Of a stretch of DNA of 64,000 bases, positions 58,900-64,000 are shown in pieces; the stretch's first letter is position 1; each line of letters opens with the position of its first letter. The DNA is from Oncomelania hupensis (taxonomy: Eukaryota > Mollusca > Gastropoda > Littorinimorpha > Pomatiopsidae), in NCBI GenBank assembly GCA_036898135.1, contig CM072513.1:18901286-18965285 (forward strand). Direction: 5' to 3'. The translations under genes and the position numbers were made by a program. The notes beneath the pieces are model-generated. The model was not told where the DNA came from, did not search any database, and was given only the letters and a program-made list of their open reading frames with translations.

Positions 58900-60245
58900 T
58901 TCCAAAACCACCCTTTTTGCTAAATTGTGGGCTGTGTCGGTTACCCGTCACAATTACACAAACAGCCGAAACAGATTCTGTGACATTGAAATCGCTAAAC
59001 TAGAAATTCGCAGAGTTGCTACAGTCATCGGTGGGCCCTGACGATAGTATTAGGTCGCTCGGTGAGGGTCACCTGATAGGCTGCAAATCTCTGGCATAAC
59101 AACAGAGGTTAATCAAGCTTTCAAAGATAGGCCAGATTTTAATACAACGCTCCATTCTCATCCTCATCGTGGAGGGTGTTGTCCTGGGAATTCCCCCTTC
59201 TGTGTCGGAAAATGAGATTTTGGCAAATTATAAAAGTTCGGTCGAGCCTGATGGTTCTGTTGGGCCCTGTGCGGTCAGAAGATTTTGACGTCTGCTTTGG
59301 TCAGACGGACAACAGTCCATGTCGGTCAGGGTCACTATCGAGGTTTCGACCTTGCCATCAACCCTCCAAATCAATTGTAGAAAATTCCAGGTTAGACCTT
59401 ATGTAGCCGTGGTGATTCGTTGCTCCAAATGCCAAAGGTACGGTCATAGGAAAAAGTACTTAAGTTCTAACAGTTCAAACCTTCTTGCGGCATTGCAGGT
59501 CACACTGGAGCCCAATGCAGAGCCGTGAAACGTTCCTGCCCGAACTGTCAAGGCGGACACTCGGCTACAAACGAGATTTGTCCCGCTCTAAAGGAGCGCT
59601 TGTTGGCGAACCAGCTTAGAGCGATCATTTACATGCCACGTGCCCAGAAGGCCAAAAAACAATTGAAACCTGACCCTGCACAACCGCTGATTCACTCGAA
59701 AACTACTTGAGGATTCCCGAGCGCTTCCGCTACTTCTGCGGTGGCGCCCGATCCCCTCCCGCTGCCCCGCGACGACCGGACTGACCCACCCTCTCGCCTG
59801 GTAACTGGCGCCCGAACTACCGAAGTTAAGACTCTCACCGAGGGATCGCTGGCGCCTGATTCGGGCTGCCGCGATCCTTGGGCCGCTGTACAAAAACTTG
59901 AGGGTCTGGTAGAAAAGCTCACCCAAACCGTAAATGATCTCATCGACACGGTCCGTAGCCTCAAACAAAAGCTGACGTCAGCACACAAGCTAATGTTGAT
60001 GACAGTGTCCTGGACACTGTTCAAGAACAAGTCCCACAGTCACGGTCCCAAGCGGCCGGCAGTGGACTCGCTAGAGATGTGGCGACTTCGAACAATGCCA
60101 CACAGGTGACTCTCGATCCGGACGGACCGGAGCTCCTGAGACAGATGGAGGGGTATGCGAAAAGACTTCGCTCCTACTACTCTCAGGAGGAAATTGAACA
60201 ATCCCTGGAGCTGGCACTAGCCGGCCTCACACACTCGGCATGACG
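58900..60245 (+). pseudogene. I-type LINE ORF1 (Gag-like), broken
   Basis: Read across several frames it encodes an RRM-like part (VLGIPPSVSENEILANYKSS), then knuckles CSKCQRYGHRKKYL (last Cys lost), a GHTGAQC block and CPNCQGGHSATNEIC, then ALKERLLANQLRAIIYMPRA and a coiled-coil-like KLEGLVEKLTQTVNDLIDTV. Stops and shifts interrupt it. It differs clearly from the ORF1 at 20373, so it is a second I-type family. No ORF2 follows. Confidence 0.75.
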
Positions 60246-60329
60246 GTACACACCTGACTTGGTTGTTGAGTTAGCCGGATAACTTTGTTTTAAGAAATGA
60301 AAAGAATAAAACAGAACTTTTGCTGCAGT

Positions 60330-60640
60330 TTATTATCCCTTTTTATCGGGAAACTCTGGGCCGCCTCCCCCGGTCGGGGAAGGCGTAGTCGCAGCCAGTG
60401 GCGCGCCCAAACCCTACCTACCTAACATTATTTGTTATATTTTTTTGAAATTTTTGCTGAGGGAGCAAACCGGAGAAAACCCCCGAGACGTTGCCCGAGT
60501 CGAAAGTAAATAATATTCGGAGAAACATAACGCCCAGGTGCTGGCTCGAACTTACACCTGTCAGGCACCATTGGTTTCTGGCTCGTGGACAAGGCAAGTT
60601 AGTCCCGCCTTAGCCCACTTGGCCACAACGCTCGCTAACT
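60330..60640 (-). mobile_element. tRNA-derived SINE, CTCCGGGTACTCCGG core family
   Basis: Inverted copy: the 3' end TTTATTATCCCTTTTTATCG is at the left and the head GGCCACAACGCTCG at the right. The core has lost about 10 bp. Confidence 0.75.
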
Positions 60641-60875
60641 CCTAGCATTTATTTATTTTTTTTAGAATATTTTATTCACTTTTTTTCTTAGGATTGCTAG
60701 CATTTATTTATTTATTTATTTACGTATTAATAATCACCCGCTGTTGTGTTAGCACACTGGGAAAAAGGCCTTTTTAAACAAATACATTGGGGTGGCGCAG
60801 CGTTGTCGTGCTTTGGGCACACGCTAGAAATGTTTCATGTTAAGCCACGTGAGGACGGGTTAATACTTGAATGAG
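60640..60875. other. AT-rich spacer
   Basis: No gene or clear repeat other than TTTA units near 60660 and 60705. Confidence 0.5.
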
Positions 60876-61252
60876 TGACCATACAAAGAATACAAAGCAT
60901 GAAGATGAGGTGCTACAGAAGACTTCTGGGCATTTCCTATACTCAGTATAACACCAATGACGAAGTCCGACACACCATCACACAAGCCATTGGACAACAT
61001 GATGACATGCGCACAGGGGGTGAAGAAACGGAAACTCCGATGATACGCCCATACGGTATTGCAAAGACCATACTGCAAGGAACGGTGCAAGGAGGCAGAA
61101 GAAGAGGGAGACAGTAAAAGAGGTGGGAATGGACTGGCTTGACACTGAGCGAAGCCATGAGGGTTGCTGAGGACAGAGAAAGATGCAGTACGCTGGTTAA
61201 ACGATCATCTGTGGTGCCCCAACGACCTTCGAGTTACGGGATAGGATAGCGT
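60876..61252 (+). mobile_element. RTE LINE 3' end fragment
   Basis: It encodes the IQSMKMRCYRRLLGISYTQ block and ends TTCGAGTTACGGGATAGGAT; one internal deletion removes part of the RPKKRWEDN block. Confidence 0.8.
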
Positions 61253-61267
61253 AAGGTGATCATCAAA

Positions 61268-61355
61268 TGACACACACACACACACACGCACACACACGCA
61301 CACACACACACCAACACACACACACACGCACGCCCACACACACACGCACACACAA
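61268..61355. repeat. CA-rich array
   Basis: ACAC repeats with ACGC interruptions, 15 bp after the RTE end. Confidence 0.9.
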
Positions 61356-61379
61356 AGAATGAAACAAGCGCATGACACA

Positions 61380-61530
61380 GCTGTGAATGGGTATCTGGTT
61401 CTGTTTAGAACAGGGGGAAGGTAAAGCAGCGAGGGAAAGGAGATAGGCCCTCAATAAGCTGGCCTAGATAAAAGGGAGGTCCCAAACGACAGAAAGGTCA
61501 TGGGAACGCCTTTACCTTTATCCAATGCTA
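61380..61530 (+). mobile_element. Fragment of the 5S-like SINE
   Basis: GGTAAAGCAGCGAGGG and AAGCTGGCCTAGATAA match the 3' half of the SINE at 55735-56028, without its head. Confidence 0.45.
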
Positions 61531-61749
61531 CAAAATATTACAGTATAAATAAGACCTTCACGCAACCTTTTGATAGGATGATGATGATGATCATAGTTGC
61601 CAAGGCGGCGACATGGTGAGTCGTCCTTAACGCTAACGCAATAGGACGTTAAGCTTCGTTATTCCTCCTAATCCTTCCATAATTCTATCACTACTGTGTA
61701 GAACCTAGCCTACAACACAACATAATGCACAGAATCGTTTACCGCTACT

Positions 61750-61960
61750 CTGAGGGGCCGGGTAGCTCAGTTGGTAAGAGCGTCTTGCTAGTAACCGAAA
61801 GGTCGCTGGTTCGAATCCCGGATTGGTCAACGTGTGATCATATTATTTTCCCCTTTACCAACCACTGGCCCGCTGGTGTCAGTATAAATCGGTCCAGTAG
61901 TCACCTATATGCGAAAGTGTCGTGTGACTATAATCTACAAACAACAACAACAACCGCTAC
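61750..61960 (+). mobile_element. tRNA-derived SINE (GGCCGGGTAGCTCAGTTGG type)
   Basis: Head GGCCGGGTAGCTCAGTTGGT, box B GGTTCGAATCCCGG, body GTGACTATAATCTACAAACA and an ACA-repeat tail. It is nearly identical to 44625-44818, so the family was recently active. Confidence 0.82.
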
Positions 61961-62142
61961 TCTGCCACAAAGCTGCACGTTGAGGAAACAAGACACAGCA
62001 AAATCGGATGCGCCTTGAGCAGCTCTTGAGCTGGTAAGCTGAGCTGGCAAGGCTAATTCCTTCCAGAAAAGATCCATTCAGGGGACATTGCCATAGATAG
62101 GCTACAATGGCACACACAAACACGAAAAATAATTAATATAGC

Positions 62143-62590
62143 TCTTTACCGCTTTTAATATCGCTCTTTGCACATTTTCTAATCCATAAGCATTAAAAAT
62201 ACGATTAGCTATATGGCAGGTAGATTAACGTCCCCGGACACCTAGGCGTATAGGGGACTACGATTAGCGACGAGAGTAAAATTTACGTCCCCGCACACCG
62301 AGGCATTTAGGGGACGGTAATTAGCTACATTCGCAAACTTTCTCTTCAAAGGTTTCGGCACTCAAGCGTTTAGCGGGCTAGCACTCGCTATTATTTTATT
62401 TGAACTTTATAGAAGAAGAAAAAAAAGATACGTACAAGCTTTTTACCGCTTTAGTATCAATAATAATCACTCTTTAGCCTATTTTCTAACCCCTAAGCAT
62501 TAGGCCGACAGTTGTAAGCCTACTCACAAACTTTCTCCTAATAGTGCCGGGCACACAAGTATTTAGCGGATAAGCAATCGCTACTATGTT
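62143..62590. repeat. Diverged tandem duplication with TAGGGGAC units
   Basis: Block TTACCGCTTT...ATTTTCTAA..CATAAGCATT at 62148 recurs at 62443. Inside unit 1, an ACGTCCCC..ACACC.AGGC..TAGGGGAC motif is itself repeated (62229 and 62285). No coding frame. Confidence 0.65.
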
Positions 62591-62971
62591 GAACCATACT
62601 GGGACTAGTTCACACCTTCGCATGCTTGTAACAACAAGAACAATTGGGCTCCCGCTAAGGCTACCATCACAGCCCAAAGAAACAAAAATCACACGCAGTG
62701 CAACGGCCAGTAAACACAGTAGGCCGACAGAGTATTCGAGGCTGTTTTTTTCTTTTTTCTTTCTGCCTTAGCACACAATCTGTGCAGAGTATATGGTGCC
62801 CTATTAGTATTTATTACAGTCTGAAAATCACAAACAGTGGCGTGGTGTCATTCAAAGGTGCTTACCAAAATTTAAAGTATTCCTAGACAACCCGAGTTCG
62901 CTTCCCCTAGAACAGAAGCTAGTTTAACTGTACATTGAGGAATCGCACTAGGCCTACTTAACTTTTAAAAC

Positions 62972-63048
<77 letters not shown>

Positions 63049-63050
63049 TA

Positions 63051-63125
<75 letters not shown>
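62972..63125. repeat. AAT array meeting ATT array head to head
   Basis: About 70 bp of AAT followed directly by about 75 bp of ATT. The two halves are complementary, so the tract is a near-perfect palindrome able to form a hairpin or cruciform. Confidence 0.93.
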
Positions 63126-63555
63126 AGAGTAGCGAAGACTCCCTGTGTTTGCTTTATCAGCATAGAAGGTATGAAGACTATAGGCAGCTGGTTACCAAGT
63201 GCGAGAACTTTGAACAGATCTCTCATTTTTCCTTGTTCGGTTGAGTCAACATTAAGGGAAACGATTTTGTTTGTGTGATCAGGCCCGCATTTCTGTCTAA
63301 CCTTTGTTAAATCTTCTGTGCTCTTACGTTACATAATTATTCTAGGACTTTGTCAGTTGTAGGAGATAGGTTTAGTTTACAAAGTGAAGAACGAACAGTA
63401 CAGATACGAGAGCGAATTGTAGGTGGCCGGTATTACGAACTAGGTCTATAGTTGGAATTTTGTCAGCCGTCGGTCGTTCGTTCCTCGGATCAGGGCAAAA
63501 CAAAACCTCATTAATAGGATAGTCCTATGGTCAGTCCAAGACACTCGGCGTGCGC
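63126..63555. other. Spacer without recognised features
   Basis: No open frame, tRNA-like head or shared repeat was noticed. Confidence 0.5.
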
Positions 63556-63805
63556 TGATTTTTGCCCACCGCAATCAAGATCACCTACAGACTTACAGGG
63601 TATCATAAACCTCATGAGGTTGCGTCAGATCAGATTTGCAGCCACAATGCCTATGCCCGGTCGCCAAGGATGGTGCTCAGTTGTCTGAAGCGCCTAAGGC
63701 AGACAGCAAGTGATCGCGTCGGGTGTCTTGAGTTAGATCCTGTATCGGACAACACATTGAGCAGCTCTTGAACTGGAAAAGCGCTATTTACGAACAGTAA
63801 ATGAA

Positions 63806-63840
<35 letters not shown>

Positions 63841-63842
63841 GG
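63556..63842 (+). mobile_element. SINE-like repeat with GCGCTATTTA tail
   Basis: Ends GAGCAGCTCTTGAACTGGAA and AAGCGCTATTTACGAACAGT, then TAAA repeats to 63842. The tail matches the inverted one at 7155-7240. Confidence 0.55.
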
Positions 63843-63849
63843 TTATCCT

Positions 63850-64000
63850 CCTATCCTATCCTGTCCCGTAACCCGAAGGTCGTAGGGGCACCACAGATGA
63901 TCGTTTAACCAGCATACTCCATCTTTCTCTGTCCTCAGCAGCCCTCATGGCTTCGCTCAGTGTCAAACCAGTCCAATCTCGAATGTTGTCCTCCCATCTC
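63850..64000 (-). mobile_element. RTE LINE 3' end, running off the window
   Basis: TCCTATCCTATCCTGTCCCG then the inverted 3' coding end, close to copy A (51294 onward). The remainder lies beyond base 64000. Confidence 0.85.

Overview
The window looks like nuclear DNA of a marine invertebrate, probably a mollusc. The grounds are small exons with GT/AG introns, AT-rich spacers, many simple repeats, tRNA-derived SINEs with a CTCCGGGTACTCCGG-type core, RTE, I-like and CR1/L2-like LINEs, a Ty3/gypsy element, and a CYP3-clan cytochrome P450. The species is not identifiable. Nothing bacterial or phage-like was seen.

Two host genes can be supported. (1) A plus-strand cytochrome P450 runs from 5941 to 32764. 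Nine exons keep phase across every junction and end in a stop; the N-terminal exons lie upstream of the window. Its introns are packed with transposons: one of 10.4 kb and one of 9.3 kb. (2) A minus-strand gene of unknown product has at least four exons at 40399-35223, all joined by phase-1 introns and ending in a lysine-rich tail.

Layout. 1-5594: a degenerate Ty3/gypsy element with integrase upstream of reverse transcriptase (GMR1-like order), two LTRs and nested insertions. 5941-32764: the P450. The intron at 6030-16460 holds SINEs and an antisense CR1-like LINE, split in frame by a 5,868-bp terminal-inverted-repeat element (8457-14324) flanked by a 4-bp duplication. That element may carry its own four-exon antisense reading frame. 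The intron at 19789-29048 holds a full-length I-like LINE (20113-25838) with a perfect 15-bp target duplication. 33000-42000: a 47-bp minisatellite, the minus-strand gene, L2 and RTE remnants, telomere-like repeats and trinucleotide arrays. 42000-47000: LINE/SINE remnants, a 33-bp minisatellite split by a solo LTR. 47255-54735: a long foldback structure with imperfect inverted arms, each arm holding one RTE LINE in mirror orientation; one of these RTEs has an uninterrupted 1,033-codon frame. 54700-64000: tandem duplications, SINEs, an I-type LINE ORF1 pseudogene, microsatellites and RTE fragments.

The most unusual items are the 5.87-kb TIR element with its possible spliced frame, the mirrored RTE/foldback structure, the IN-before-RT gypsy element, and the I-like LINE whose 3' UTR contains a second, diverged copy of its own C-terminal coding end. 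Family names come from recognising motifs by eye; no searches were run.
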